From NCBI GenBank assembly GCA_965659945.1, contig CBFHYJ010000041.1, positions 1 through 15,581 on the forward strand: a stretch of DNA of 15,581 nucleotides. The letters are read 5' to 3'. Origin of the DNA: VMDJ01 sp965659945 (GTDB lineage Bacteria; Pseudomonadota; Gammaproteobacteria; Chromatiales; Chromatiaceae). Shown one piece after another: positions 1 through 7,702 of this stretch. The notes under the pieces were generated by a model. That model was given only the letters and a program-made list of their open reading frames with translations. It searched no databases and was not told the DNA's origin. Both the position numbers and the translations under genes were made by a program. Position 1 is the first letter of the stretch, and each line of letters starts with the position of its first letter.

Positions 1-1365
1 GGTTCGGCGCCTTACTTTAAGCCGCCTGCTGATAGTCCTGAGATGAAATACATGCACGCACGTCGTGATGAGCTCGGTGGCTATGTGCCGTCACGTCGTA
101 GCAAAGCGAATAGCTTAACCATTCCACCAATCGACACTTTCAAAGCGTTACTCGAAGGAAGTGGTGATCGTGAAATGTCGACCACAATGGCATTTGTACG
201 TTTCTTAACTACTCTAATTCGCGATAAGAACGTTGGTAAGTTTGTCGTACCAATCGTGCCTGATGAAGCGCGTACTTTTGGTATGGAAGGTATGTTCCGT
301 CAGTTGGGTATCTACTCATCGGTGGGCCAGCTATATACCCCACAAGACTCTGAACAGGTAATGTATTACCGCGAAGATAAGAAGGGTCAGATTCTTCAAG
401 AAGGTATTAACGAAGCAGGCGCAATGTCGTCTTGGATTGCTGCGGCAACGTCGTACAGTAATCACGGCGTTAGCATGATTCCTTTCTACATCTATTATTC
501 GATGTTTGGTTTCCAGCGTATCGGTGACTTGGCATGGGCTGCAGGTGATATGCAGGCACGTGGTTTCTTGCTCGGCGGTACCGCCGGTCGAACCACGTTG
601 GCGGGTGAGGGTTTGCAGCACCAAGACGGTCATAGTCATCTGGTAGCAAACACGATTCCAAACTGTCGCGCTTACGATCCAACCTTTGCATACGAGCTGG
701 TTGTAATAATGCAACAAGGCATGAAGGCGATGTATGAAGAACAACAGAACGTGTTCTATTACATCACAGTGATGAATGAGAACTATCACCAGCCAGCGAT
801 GCCTGAGGGCGTTGAAGAAGGCATTGTGAAAGGTCTTTATACCTACAAAACAGGTTCGCGTAAGAAGAAGCGTGTTCAGTTGATGGGCTCCGGCACTATT
901 TTGCGTGAAGTGATCGCCGCTGGCGCATTGCTAGAAGATGATTGGAATATCGCAGCGGATATCTGGAGTGCAACTAGTTTCAATGAGCTTGGTCGAGAAG
1001 GTCAGGATGTTGAGCGTTGGAATATGTTGCATCCAATGGATAAGCCTCGTGTGCCGTATGTCACTCAGCAATTAGCTGATACTAAAGGGCCTGTGATTGC
1101 TGCAACCGATTACATGCGCGCGTTTGCTGAGCAGATCCGTCCATTTGTTGGTGATCATAAGTACGTTACATTGGGTACAGATGGCTTCGGTCGATCAGAT
1201 TTGCGTGCCAACTTGCGTGCGCATTTCGAAGTGAATCGTTACTACGTTGTAGTGGCAGCGCTGAAAGCAATGGCTGACCTTGGTGAAGTGGATAGCAAGG
1301 TCGTGTCCGATGCGATAAAGCTTTACAAGCTTGACCCTGAAAAACCCAACCCCATCACAGCTTAA
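1..1365 (+). CDS. aceE: Pyruvate dehydrogenase E1 component, homodimeric type (3' part)
   Basis: This is the C-terminal 454 codons of the thiamine-diphosphate-dependent E1 subunit, which decarboxylates pyruvate and reductively acetylates the lipoyl arms of AceF. The reading frame is open from base 1, so the gene starts outside the window; the family is usually close to 890 residues, so about half is seen. Visible family blocks include DEARTFGMEGMFRQLGIYS and YTPQDSEQV (about 265-360), the run SYSNHGVSMIPFYIYYSMFG (about 450-510), the histidine-rich GEGLQHQDGHSH (604-639), YITVMNENYHQPAMPEG and the terminal TLGTDGFGRSDLR. These match the alpha-2 E1 of Gammaproteobacteria, not the alpha/beta heterotetramer. 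It ends with TAA at 1363-1365, 35 bases before aceF, so the two are almost surely cotranscribed. Identification is secure; the promoter is off the window. Confidence 0.97.
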   Translation, partial: GSAPYFKPPADSPEMKYMHARRDELGGYVPSRRSKANSLTIPPIDTFKALLEGSGDREMSTTMAFVRFLTTLIRDKNVGKFVVPIVPDEARTFGMEGMFRQLGIYSSVGQLYTPQDSEQVMYYREDKKGQILQEGINEAGAMSSWIAAATSYSNHGVSMIPFYIYYSMFGFQRIGDLAWAAGDMQARGFLLGGTAGRTTLAGEGLQHQDGHSHLVANTIPNCRAYDPTFAYELVVIMQQGMKAMYEEQQNVFYYITVMNENYHQPAMPEGVEEGIVKGLYTYKTGSRKKKRVQLMGSGTILREVIAAGALLEDDWNIAADIWSATSFNELGREGQDVERWNMLHPMDKPRVPYVTQQLADTKGPVIAATDYMRAFAEQIRPFVGDHKYVTLGTDGFGRSDLRANLRAHFEVNRYYVVVAALKAMADLGEVDSKVVSDAIKLYKLDPEKPNPITA

Positions 1366-1400
1366 GTGAATGTGGTGAGAACTGATTGGGAGAATAAGTG

Positions 1401-3059
1401 ATGGGCAAGATGACAGATATAGCATTACCCGATATTGGTGATTTCCACGATGTGGAAGTTATAGAGATATTAGTCGCGGTAGGTGACACCGTTGCGGTTG
1501 AAGACTCATTGATGACGCTTGAGTCGGATAAAGCAACGATGGAGATTCCGTCACCACATGCTGGCGTGGTCAGTGAAGTGCGGATTTCGATTGGCGACAA
1601 AATAAACAAGGGTGACGTGATCTTTGTGATTGATTCAGCGGATGCGGTTGAAGAGCCGGTTGTTGCTGATGAAGTGGCCGAGGAGCCAGTAGTGCAAGCG
1701 GAAGCAGCACCTGCTGAGTCAGAGTCAGCACCTGCAGCTGCTGCGCAAGCATCCTCGGTGGCAGAACGTATGATCGATATCGTGATACCGGATATCGGTG
1801 ACTTCAAAGATGTCGAAGTGGTTGAGGTCATCGCACAAGTTGGCGATGAGGTGGCTAAAGAGGCCTCATTGGTAACGCTTGAAACAGAAAAAGCCACGAT
1901 GGAAATCCCTTCGGTCTTTGCGGGCAAGATTACTGCTTTGACGATCAAGATCGGCGATCACGTCAATCAAGGTGATGTGATTGGGCAAATGAAAGCTAGC
2001 GTAACTGAAGCTGCTGTCGAGCCCGACGTAGAGCAAGCGCCAGCGCCAGAAGTCGCGGCACCTTTGGAAGAGGATGTCGATGATCGTGCGCCTGGCGAAA
2101 AAGAAACGCAGCGCCGCCCGGTCATCGCTAAACCTTCTGATGCGCCCGCAGGCAAAGCACACGCAAGCCCAGCAGTACGTCGTTTTGCACGAGAGTTGGG
2201 TGTTGAGCTTTATCATGTACCAGGCTCTGGACAGAAAGGGCGTATTACTAAGGAAGACGTTCAAGCCTTTGTTAAGCGCACCTTGCGTGAAGGCGCACCG
2301 CAGGTCACCAGTTCAGGTGGCTTTAGCTTGCCAGCACAACCTACGGTTGATTTCAGTAAGTTTGGTGAGATTGAGGAGAAGCCACTCGGTCGGATTAAAA
2401 AGATCAGTGGTAAGCATCTTCATAACGCGTGGTTAGGTATCCCGCATGTCACTCAGTTTGATGAAGCGGATATCACCGAGTTAGAAGACTTCCGTAAGGC
2501 ACAAAAAGCTGCAGCAGAAAAAGCTGGTGTCAAAGTGACCTTCATGCCGTTTTTGATGAAGGCCTTGGCGATGGCATTGCGCGAGTACCCGCAATTCAAT
2601 GCTTCGTTGGCGCCTGACTTGGAAAGTTTGATTTACAAGAAGTACCTGCATATCGGTGTGGCAGTTGATACGCCAGATGGATTGATGGTGCCAGTGATCA
2701 AAGATGTCGACAAAAAAGGCGTGTTTGAATTGGCTGCTGACCTGATGGATGTTAGTCAGCGTGCACGTGATGGCAAATTGTCGCCGAGTGATTTATCCGG
2801 TGGCTGTATCTCGATCTCAAGCTTAGGTGGTATTGGTGGAACGCAGTTCACGCCAATCGTGAACTCGCCTGAGGTGGCTATTTTGGGTGTTTCAAAAGCT
2901 GAGATGCAACCAAAATGGAACGGTAGCGAGTTTGTGCCGCGTTTGATGATGCCATTCAGTCTTTCCTACGATCATCGTGTGATTGATGGAGCTGAGGGTG
3001 TGCGCTTTACTCAACGTTTATCGAGCTTGTTGAGCGATATTCGCCGTTTGGTGTTGTAA
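1401..3059 (+). CDS. aceF: Dihydrolipoamide acetyltransferase (PDH E2) with two lipoyl domains
   Basis: E2 core subunit of the pyruvate dehydrogenase complex: it carries acetyl groups on lipoyl-lysines and transfers them to CoA. From ATG 1401 the protein is 552 residues. Order: lipoyl domain 1 (about 2-77, lysine K44 in ESDKATMEIP), Ala/Glu/Pro-rich linker, lipoyl domain 2 (about 124-198, K164 in ETEKATMEIP), linker, peripheral-subunit-binding domain (about 254-292, HASPAVRRFARELGV), then the catalytic domain (about 325-552) with the acetyltransferase motif DHRVIDG, giving H525 and D529. An in-frame GTG at 1398 directly precedes the ATG; I prefer ATG because GGGAG at 1388-1392 then lies 8 bases away. 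Two lipoyl domains is one fewer than in Escherichia coli. It lies between aceE and lpdA, as expected for the operon. Confidence 0.96.
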   Translation: MGKMTDIALPDIGDFHDVEVIEILVAVGDTVAVEDSLMTLESDKATMEIPSPHAGVVSEVRISIGDKINKGDVIFVIDSADAVEEPVVADEVAEEPVVQAEAAPAESESAPAAAAQASSVAERMIDIVIPDIGDFKDVEVVEVIAQVGDEVAKEASLVTLETEKATMEIPSVFAGKITALTIKIGDHVNQGDVIGQMKASVTEAAVEPDVEQAPAPEVAAPLEEDVDDRAPGEKETQRRPVIAKPSDAPAGKAHASPAVRRFARELGVELYHVPGSGQKGRITKEDVQAFVKRTLREGAPQVTSSGGFSLPAQPTVDFSKFGEIEEKPLGRIKKISGKHLHNAWLGIPHVTQFDEADITELEDFRKAQKAAAEKAGVKVTFMPFLMKALAMALREYPQFNASLAPDLESLIYKKYLHIGVAVDTPDGLMVPVIKDVDKKGVFELAADLMDVSQRARDGKLSPSDLSGGCISISSLGGIGGTQFTPIVNSPEVAILGVSKAEMQPKWNGSEFVPRLMMPFSLSYDHRVIDGAEGVRFTQRLSSLLSDIRRLVL

Positions 3060-3162
3060 GCATTAACGTTTCCGATTGTTTTTCAAGGTGATTGTGTCCT
3101 TGAATAAGGCTTGAGGGAGTTGCGCAATACGTGCGATCAGACAAGCCAAAGGGGTTTTTAAG
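3060..3162 (+). promoter_or_regulatory. aceF-lpdA intercistronic region with competing hairpins
   Basis: This 103-base gap holds several short inverted repeats. TTCAAGG (3082-3088) can pair with CCTTGAA (3098-3104) across a 9-base loop. The same CCTT (3098-3101) can instead pair with AAGG (3106-3109) over a GAAT loop. GGCTTG (3108-3113) can pair with CAAGCC (3142-3147), enclosing CGCA/TGCG (3123-3126 with 3132-3135) and abutting the lpdA ribosome-binding site AAAGGGG (3148-3154). The first two pairings exclude each other. No T-run follows, so it does not look like an intrinsic terminator, and I see no convincing sigma-70 promoter. A regulatory role is inference; stems this short can arise by chance. 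Confidence 0.3.
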
Positions 3163-4584
3163 ATGAGCAAGATTGATATTCATACCAAGGTGTTGGTCTT
3201 AGGTGCTGGGCCGGGTGGTTACAGTGCTGCATTCCGCTCAGCGGACTTAGGCATGGATACCGTTTTGGTAGAGCGCTACTCGACCTTGGGTGGTGTTTGT
3301 TTGAATGTCGGTTGTATCCCTTCAAAGGCGTTGCTACATACCGCTGAGGTGATCAATGAGGTCGCTGAGCTTGAAGTGATGGGTGTGCGTTATACCCAAC
3401 CAAAGATCGATCTCGAAAAAATGCGCATTGGTAAAGATAAGGTCGTTGCAAAACTTACCGGTGGTCTTACCGCACTCGCTAAGCAGCGCAAAGTTCAAGT
3501 GGTTAATGGTGTGGGTCAATTTGAATCACCTCGTACCTTAACTGTACAAACAGATGATGGCTTAAAGCGCATCGAGTTTGAGCAATGTATTATCGCTGCG
3601 GGCTCTCGCCCAGTGCAGATTCCAGGTTTCCCTAACGATGATCCACGTTTGATGGATTCAACTGGTGCGTTGGCATTGCAAGATATTCCAAAGCGTATGT
3701 TGATTATTGGTGGCGGCATCATCGGTTTAGAGATGGCGACCGTTTATGCAACGCTAGGTGCGAAGGTCGATATCGTTGAATTACAAGATGGACTGATTCC
3801 GGGTTGTGACCGTGACTTGGTCCGTCCGTTGCAAAAACGTTTGAGTAAGCAGACTGAAAATATTTGGTTGAAGACTAAGGTGTCAGATATCCAAGCGCTT
3901 AAGTCAGGCTTGAAAGTGACTTTTGATGGCGACAAAGCACCTGAGCCACAAACCTACGATCGTGTGTTGGTATCGGTTGGTCGTGTGCCTAACGGTAAAT
4001 TGATCGGTGCTGAAAATGCCGGCATCTCGGTTGACGAGCGTGGTTTTATTTCAGTCGATCAGCACATGCGAACTAACGTGCCAAACATCTATGCAATCGG
4101 TGACATTGTTGGTAACCCTATGTTGGCGCATAAAGCGGTTCATGAGGGCCACGTTGCAGCAGAGGTGATTGCAGGTCACAAAGCACTGTTCGATCCAATG
4201 ACCATTCCATCGGTAGCTTATACCGATCCAGAAGTCGCTTGGATGGGTCTTACTGAAATCGAAGCCAATGAAAAAGGTATCGAGATCGAGAAGGGTGTAT
4301 TCCCATGGGCTGCCTCAGGTCGTGCATTGGGTATTCACCGTGAAGAAGGTATGACCAAGCTGATCTTTGATGCCAAAACGAAACGTTTGTTAGGTGCAGG
4401 TATTGTGGGTCGTAATGCGGGTGAGCTGATTGGTGAAACCGTGTTGGGTCTCGAGATGGGGGCGGATGCTGAAGATATTGCATTGACCATTCACCCGCAC
4501 CCAACCTTGAATGAGTCGATTGGTATGGCGGCCGAGATGGCTGAGGGCACGATTACTGACCTGATGCCACCTCGAAAGCGTTAA
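3163..4584 (+). CDS. lpdA: Dihydrolipoamide dehydrogenase (E3)
   Basis: FAD-dependent E3 subunit that reoxidises dihydrolipoyl groups and reduces NAD+, probably shared with 2-oxoglutarate dehydrogenase and the glycine cleavage system. At 473 residues it has normal family length. The FAD-binding GAGPGG is at 14-19, the redox-active disulfide is C46/C51 in GGVCLNVGCIPSK, the NAD-binding GGGIIG is at 183-188, the second FAD-contact motif is in NIYAIGDIVGNPMLAHKA, and the C-terminal base pair is H446/E451 in HPHPTLNES. A strong AAAGGGG lies 8 bases before the ATG. It follows aceF by 103 bases, so it may be expressed partly on its own, as is common for E3 genes; no clear promoter was found. Its TAA stop overlaps the ATG of the next gene by one base. 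All catalytic residues are present. Confidence 0.97.
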   Translation: MSKIDIHTKVLVLGAGPGGYSAAFRSADLGMDTVLVERYSTLGGVCLNVGCIPSKALLHTAEVINEVAELEVMGVRYTQPKIDLEKMRIGKDKVVAKLTGGLTALAKQRKVQVVNGVGQFESPRTLTVQTDDGLKRIEFEQCIIAAGSRPVQIPGFPNDDPRLMDSTGALALQDIPKRMLIIGGGIIGLEMATVYATLGAKVDIVELQDGLIPGCDRDLVRPLQKRLSKQTENIWLKTKVSDIQALKSGLKVTFDGDKAPEPQTYDRVLVSVGRVPNGKLIGAENAGISVDERGFISVDQHMRTNVPNIYAIGDIVGNPMLAHKAVHEGHVAAEVIAGHKALFDPMTIPSVAYTDPEVAWMGLTEIEANEKGIEIEKGVFPWAASGRALGIHREEGMTKLIFDAKTKRLLGAGIVGRNAGELIGETVLGLEMGADAEDIALTIHPHPTLNESIGMAAEMAEGTITDLMPPRKR

Positions 4585-5363
4585 TGGCGTTACACCTTAA
4601 CTATCGTGAATACGCCGGCCCAGGGCCGGCGTTATTGTTATTACACGGGCTGTTTGGTCGCGCCGCTAATTGGGGAGCGATAGCGAAACAACTCGCGACC
4701 GACTACACCGTGATCGTGCCTGATTTACGCAATCATGGTGCATCACCACATGATCCTAATATGCGCTATGAAAGCATGACGGCAGATGTGATCTCTTTAC
4801 TTGATCGATTAGGGATTAATGATGCGATTTGGGTCGGGCATAGCATGGGTGGCAAGGTGGCTATGACGGCAGCGCTGAAAGATCCCTCACGGGTTCGAGC
4901 GCTGGTTGTGGTGGATATGGCACCGGTTACCTATACGCATAATTTCGATGACGTGTTGACTGGATTTGATGCAGTTGATTTGTCAGCGGTGCAATCACGC
5001 AAAGAAGCCGATCAACAGATGTCGCGGGTGATTTCGTATCCGGCATTGCGAGGTTTTTTACTGCAAAATCTCCAACGAGATCAGCAGGGATATCAATGGG
5101 AGCTTGGACTCGATCATCTGCGTGCCGCCGTTTCGTCTATCACTGGTTTTGATCAGCCGCAGAATCAATTTGAAGAAGATGTAGTCTTTATTTCTGGGAG
5201 CGAGTCGCATTATGTGACTGAGCAGAACTGGCCGATTATTCATCAGCATTTCCCGCGAGCGAGTCGATGTGTGGTTCAGGGTGCTGGGCATTGGGTCTAT
5301 GCGGATAAACCTCAAGAATTCATGCACTGTCTGCATCAATTCCTGCAATCACTTGATGACTAA
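4584..5363 (+). CDS. Alpha/beta-fold hydrolase, YbfF-type esterase
   Basis: A 259-residue cytoplasmic alpha/beta hydrolase. The oxyanion-hole region is LLLLHGLFG (17-25), followed by VIVPDLRNHGAS, the nucleophile elbow GHSMGG with S87, and the late histidine H236 in GAGHWV; the acid residue I cannot assign with confidence. The profile resembles YbfF, an esterase active on short acyl and acyl-CoA-like esters, but the physiological substrate is unknown. The start ATG overlaps the lpdA stop (TAATG), with no good ribosome-binding site of its own, which suggests translational coupling to the pyruvate dehydrogenase operon. The coding sequence contains a perfect GC-rich inverted repeat at codons 10-17 (see separate entry) that could limit transcription into it. 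No signal peptide. Family assignment is firm; exact function is not. Confidence 0.9.
   Translation: MALHLNYREYAGPGPALLLLHGLFGRAANWGAIAKQLATDYTVIVPDLRNHGASPHDPNMRYESMTADVISLLDRLGINDAIWVGHSMGGKVAMTAALKDPSRVRALVVVDMAPVTYTHNFDDVLTGFDAVDLSAVQSRKEADQQMSRVISYPALRGFLLQNLQRDQQGYQWELGLDHLRAAVSSITGFDQPQNQFEEDVVFISGSESHYVTEQNWPIIHQHFPRASRCVVQGAGHWVYADKPQEFMHCLHQFLQSLDD
4612..4632 (+). repeat. Perfect GC-rich palindrome, possible intragenic attenuator
   Basis: The left arm ACGCCGGCCC (4612-4621) and right arm GGGCCGGCGT (4623-4632) are exact reverse complements around a single A at 4622. In RNA this would fold as a nine-pair stem with a CAG loop. The bases that follow, 4632-4642, are TTATTGTTATT-like, as in an intrinsic terminator with an imperfect U-tract. 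The element begins 28 bases after the lpdA stop but lies inside the hydrolase reading frame, where it encodes YAGPGPALLLL. The pairing is directly visible; a termination or attenuation role is inference. It could instead be chance in a Gly/Pro-rich segment. Confidence 0.5.
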
Positions 5364-5372
5364 GCAAACCCT

Positions 5373-5435
5373 CGCAGACGCAACGGCTGCGCTATAATGT
5401 GCGCCTTTCCTCATTATTAGCGTGATTTTTAGGGG
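5373..5435 (+). promoter_or_regulatory. Probable argG promoter and ribosome-binding site
   Basis: A perfect -10 hexamer TATAAT is at 5393-5398. No good -35 hexamer lies 16-18 bases upstream. The sequence just after the -10 is GTGCGCC, a GC-rich discriminator of the kind known at stringently controlled promoters. The -10 is flanked by GCGC on both sides (5389-5392, 5401-5404), and CGCAG (5373-5377) can pair with CTGCG (5387-5391), so an operator is possible. AGGGG at 5431-5435 is the ribosome-binding site, 6 bases before the ATG. I do not see a convincing ArgR box. The -10 is strong; regulation is inference. Confidence 0.5.
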
Positions 5436-5441
5436 CGCATT

Positions 5442-6659
5442 ATGTCTTCTGGCGTAAAAAAGGTTGTTTTGGCTTACTCAGGTGGTTTGGATACCTCCAT
5501 CATTCTGAAGTGGCTCCAAGATGTGTATAAATGTGAAGTGGTCACCTTCACCGCTGACATTGGTCAGGGCGAAGAGGTGGAGCCTGCGCGCGCTAAAGCG
5601 AAAGCGATGGGTATCAAAGAGATCTACATCGATGACCTGCGTGAAGAGTATGCGCGTGACTTCGTCTTCCCTATGTTTCGTGCCAATGCGATTTATGAGG
5701 GCGAGTATTTATTGGGCACCTCAATTGCGCGTCCCTTAATTGCGAAGCGTTTGATCGAGATTGCGAATGAAACCGGTGCAGATGCTATTTCTCACGGTGC
5801 GACGGGCAAAGGTAATGATCAGGTTCGTTTTGAGCTAGGTGCCTATGCGCTCAAACCAGACGTTAAAGTGATCGCGCCGTGGCGTGAATGGGATTTGCTG
5901 TCACGTGAGAAGTTAATGAAGTATGCCGAAGAGAATGGCATCGAGATTGATTACGCGAAGCAAGGTAAAAAATCACCTTATTCTATGGATGCTAACTTGC
6001 TGCACATCTCTTACGAGGGTGATCAGTTAGAAGATCCATGGGTTGGCCCAGAAGATGACATGTGGCGTTGGACCGTCTCTCCAGAGCAAGCGCCTGATGA
6101 GCCAACTATTCTGACCCTGACCTTCGAGCGAGGCGATATCGTAGCGATTGATGGTAAAGCGATGAGTCCAGCAACGGTGATGGAGCATCTTAATAAAGTC
6201 GCTGGTGCGAATGGTGTAGGTCGTGATGACATCGTAGAAAACCGATACGTGGGTATGAAATCTCGTGGTTGTTACGAAACCCCAGCGGGCACTGTGATGC
6301 TTAAAGCACACCGCGCGATTGAGTCTCTAACATTAGACCGTAACGCCGCTCATCTTAAGGATGAGTTGATGCCTAAGTATGCAGAAATGATTTATAACGG
6401 TTACTGGTGGAGCCCAGAGCGTGAAGCACTGCAGGCTTTAATTGATAAAACGCAAGAAACTGTTAACGGTGATGTGCGAATTAAGCTATATAAAGGTAAC
6501 GTGATTGTTGAAGGTCGTCGTTCGGAGTCTGATAGCTTGTTTGATGCAACGATTGCAACGTTTGAAGATGATGGTGGCGCCTACGATCAAAAAGATGCAG
6601 CAGGCTTTATTAAGCTCAATGCATTGCGTTTGCGCGTTGGTGCTCGTCGTAAAAAGTGA
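5442..6659 (+). CDS. argG: Argininosuccinate synthase
   Basis: Joins citrulline and aspartate using ATP to give argininosuccinate, the penultimate step of arginine synthesis. The 405-residue length fits the common bacterial type of about 400 residues and not the longer Escherichia coli form. The PP-motif ATP-binding loop AYSGGLDTS is at 11-19; the second signature GATGKGNDQVRFE is at 119-131; SPYSMDANLLHISYEG and the C-terminal ENRYVGMKSRGCYETPAGT are also typical. A TATAAT promoter and an AGGGG ribosome-binding site lie immediately upstream, so transcription probably starts about 35-40 bases before the ATG. A metallohydrolase gene follows after 7 bases and probably shares the transcript, ending at the hairpin at 7651-7672. 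No other arginine gene is in the window, so argG stands apart from an arg cluster here. Identification is secure. Confidence 0.97.
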   Translation: MSSGVKKVVLAYSGGLDTSIILKWLQDVYKCEVVTFTADIGQGEEVEPARAKAKAMGIKEIYIDDLREEYARDFVFPMFRANAIYEGEYLLGTSIARPLIAKRLIEIANETGADAISHGATGKGNDQVRFELGAYALKPDVKVIAPWREWDLLSREKLMKYAEENGIEIDYAKQGKKSPYSMDANLLHISYEGDQLEDPWVGPEDDMWRWTVSPEQAPDEPTILTLTFERGDIVAIDGKAMSPATVMEHLNKVAGANGVGRDDIVENRYVGMKSRGCYETPAGTVMLKAHRAIESLTLDRNAAHLKDELMPKYAEMIYNGYWWSPEREALQALIDKTQETVNGDVRIKLYKGNVIVEGRRSESDSLFDATIATFEDDGGAYDQKDAAGFIKLNALRLRVGARRKK

Positions 6660-6666
6660 GATTGAC

Positions 6667-7623
6667 ATGAAGATTAAAAACTTAGCATTTTGGTTGTTGG
6701 GTATCGTTACTACGGTAGCGATTGCGGCTCAAATCGCACCACCGATTCGTGGTGATTGGACTGCAGAGCAAGTCACTAAGAATGTGTATGTCATTCATGG
6801 CCCGTTAGGTAATCCATCACCTGAGAACCAGGGCTTCATGAATAACCCAGCCTTTGTGGTCGGTCCTGAAGGTGTGGTTGTGATTGACCCAGGTGGTACA
6901 GTACAAACTGGCCATCTACTAATGAAGCACCTTAAGGCGACAACGGATAAGCCAGTCGTAGCGGTTATTGATACGCATATTCACGGCGATCATTGGTTGG
7001 GCAATCAAGCGGTTCGCGAAGCGTATCCAGAGGTGCCTATTTATGGTCACCCGCGCTTAGTTTCACGTGTGAAAGCTGGCGCGGATGTTGAGTGGTTGAG
7101 CTTGATGCATGAAATGACGCATAAGGCATCAGAAGGCACCGTTGCTGTTCCACCTGAAAAAGAGATCAAAGATGGTGATCGTTTGAGCCTGGCTGGCTTA
7201 ACGTTTGAAGTGATGCACGTGGATAAGTCACATACTGATAGTGATTTGATGTTGTACATCCCAGAGCTTGAAACCGTGTTCACAGGTGATAACGTAGGTA
7301 ACAACCGTATTCTGCGTATCGACCAAGGTAGCTTCAAAGGCAATATGGATGCGATTGCAAAGATACTCGAGTTACCCGCAAAAACCTTTGTGCCAGGACA
7401 TGGCCTTTCGGGTGGCAGAGAGGTACCTGAGAGTTACTTAAAGTACATGCAGACAGTCTACAAAGAAGTAGAAGCTGCATTTGAAGAAGGTAAGCCCGAC
7501 TACGAAGTTCGCCCAACCTTGATGCCTAAGTTGTCAGCTTGGAAAGACTGGGATGGTTTTGGTGATACCGTTGGTGGTCACATTAATACCAGCTACCTTG
7601 AGATTGAAGAAGCCGCTTTCTGA
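6667..7623 (+). CDS. Exported metallo-beta-lactamase-fold hydrolase
   Basis: A 318-residue zinc-hydrolase-fold protein. The N-terminus MKIKNLAFWLLGIVTTVAIA followed by AQIAP looks like a Sec signal peptide cleaved near residue 20, so the enzyme is probably periplasmic. Metal-ligand motifs are complete: H104-x-H106-x-D108-H109 in THIHGDHW, H189 in KSHTDSD, D208 in FTGDN and H245 in VPGHG. I chose ATG 6667 because it begins the signal peptide and sits 7 bases after the argG stop; the same frame is open upstream inside argG but has no reason to be translated. The overall form recalls the SoxH and quinoprotein-relay metallohydrolase group, whose substrates are poorly defined; I do not claim beta-lactamase activity. 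It probably shares the argG transcript and ends just before a strong terminator. Fold assignment is firm, substrate unknown. Confidence 0.9.
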   Translation: MKIKNLAFWLLGIVTTVAIAAQIAPPIRGDWTAEQVTKNVYVIHGPLGNPSPENQGFMNNPAFVVGPEGVVVIDPGGTVQTGHLLMKHLKATTDKPVVAVIDTHIHGDHWLGNQAVREAYPEVPIYGHPRLVSRVKAGADVEWLSLMHEMTHKASEGTVAVPPEKEIKDGDRLSLAGLTFEVMHVDKSHTDSDLMLYIPELETVFTGDNVGNNRILRIDQGSFKGNMDAIAKILELPAKTFVPGHGLSGGREVPESYLKYMQTVYKEVEAAFEEGKPDYEVRPTLMPKLSAWKDWDGFGDTVGGHINTSYLEIEEAAF

Positions 7624-7650
7624 TTTAGTCAAGAAATACGATAAACCCTT

Positions 7651-7672
7651 GAGCCCCGCTTCGGCGGGGTTC
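7651..7672 (+). terminator. Intrinsic terminator after argG and the metallohydrolase
   Basis: CCCCGC (7654-7659) pairs perfectly with GCGGGG (7664-7669) around a TTCG tetraloop, and outer pairs extend the stem to 9 with one G-T wobble. The downstream T-tract is short and interrupted (TTCATTATGT). It lies 28 bases after the metallohydrolase stop and 31 bases before the next start. The hairpin is clear in the sequence; some read-through is likely given the weak T-tract. Confidence 0.85.
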
Positions 7673-7702
7673 ATTATGTCTAGAGTTTGAAAGGGGTTTA
7701 TT

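Noticed and set aside
331..789. Long open frame on the minus strand inside aceE (152 codons)
   Set aside because: It is antisense to a strongly conserved coding region, resembles no family and has no ribosome-binding site; a shadow frame.
1355..1948. 197-codon minus-strand open frame rich in Ser, Thr and Ala inside aceF
   Set aside because: Low-complexity antisense image of the lipoyl domains and Ala/Glu linkers, not a gene.
1401..1980. Repeated lipoyl segments as a possible recent DNA duplication
   Set aside because: The two domains are clearly homologous in protein but diverged at DNA level; multiple lipoyl domains are normal for AceF.
3082..3104. TTCAAGG/CCTTGAA hairpin as an intrinsic terminator after aceF
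   Set aside because: Stem is short and AT-containing and no T-tract follows; kept only as a regulatory-structure candidate.
6505..6666. N-terminal extension of the metallohydrolase into argG
   Set aside because: It would precede the signal peptide and overlap argG by over 150 bases; ATG 6667 gives a proper exported protein.
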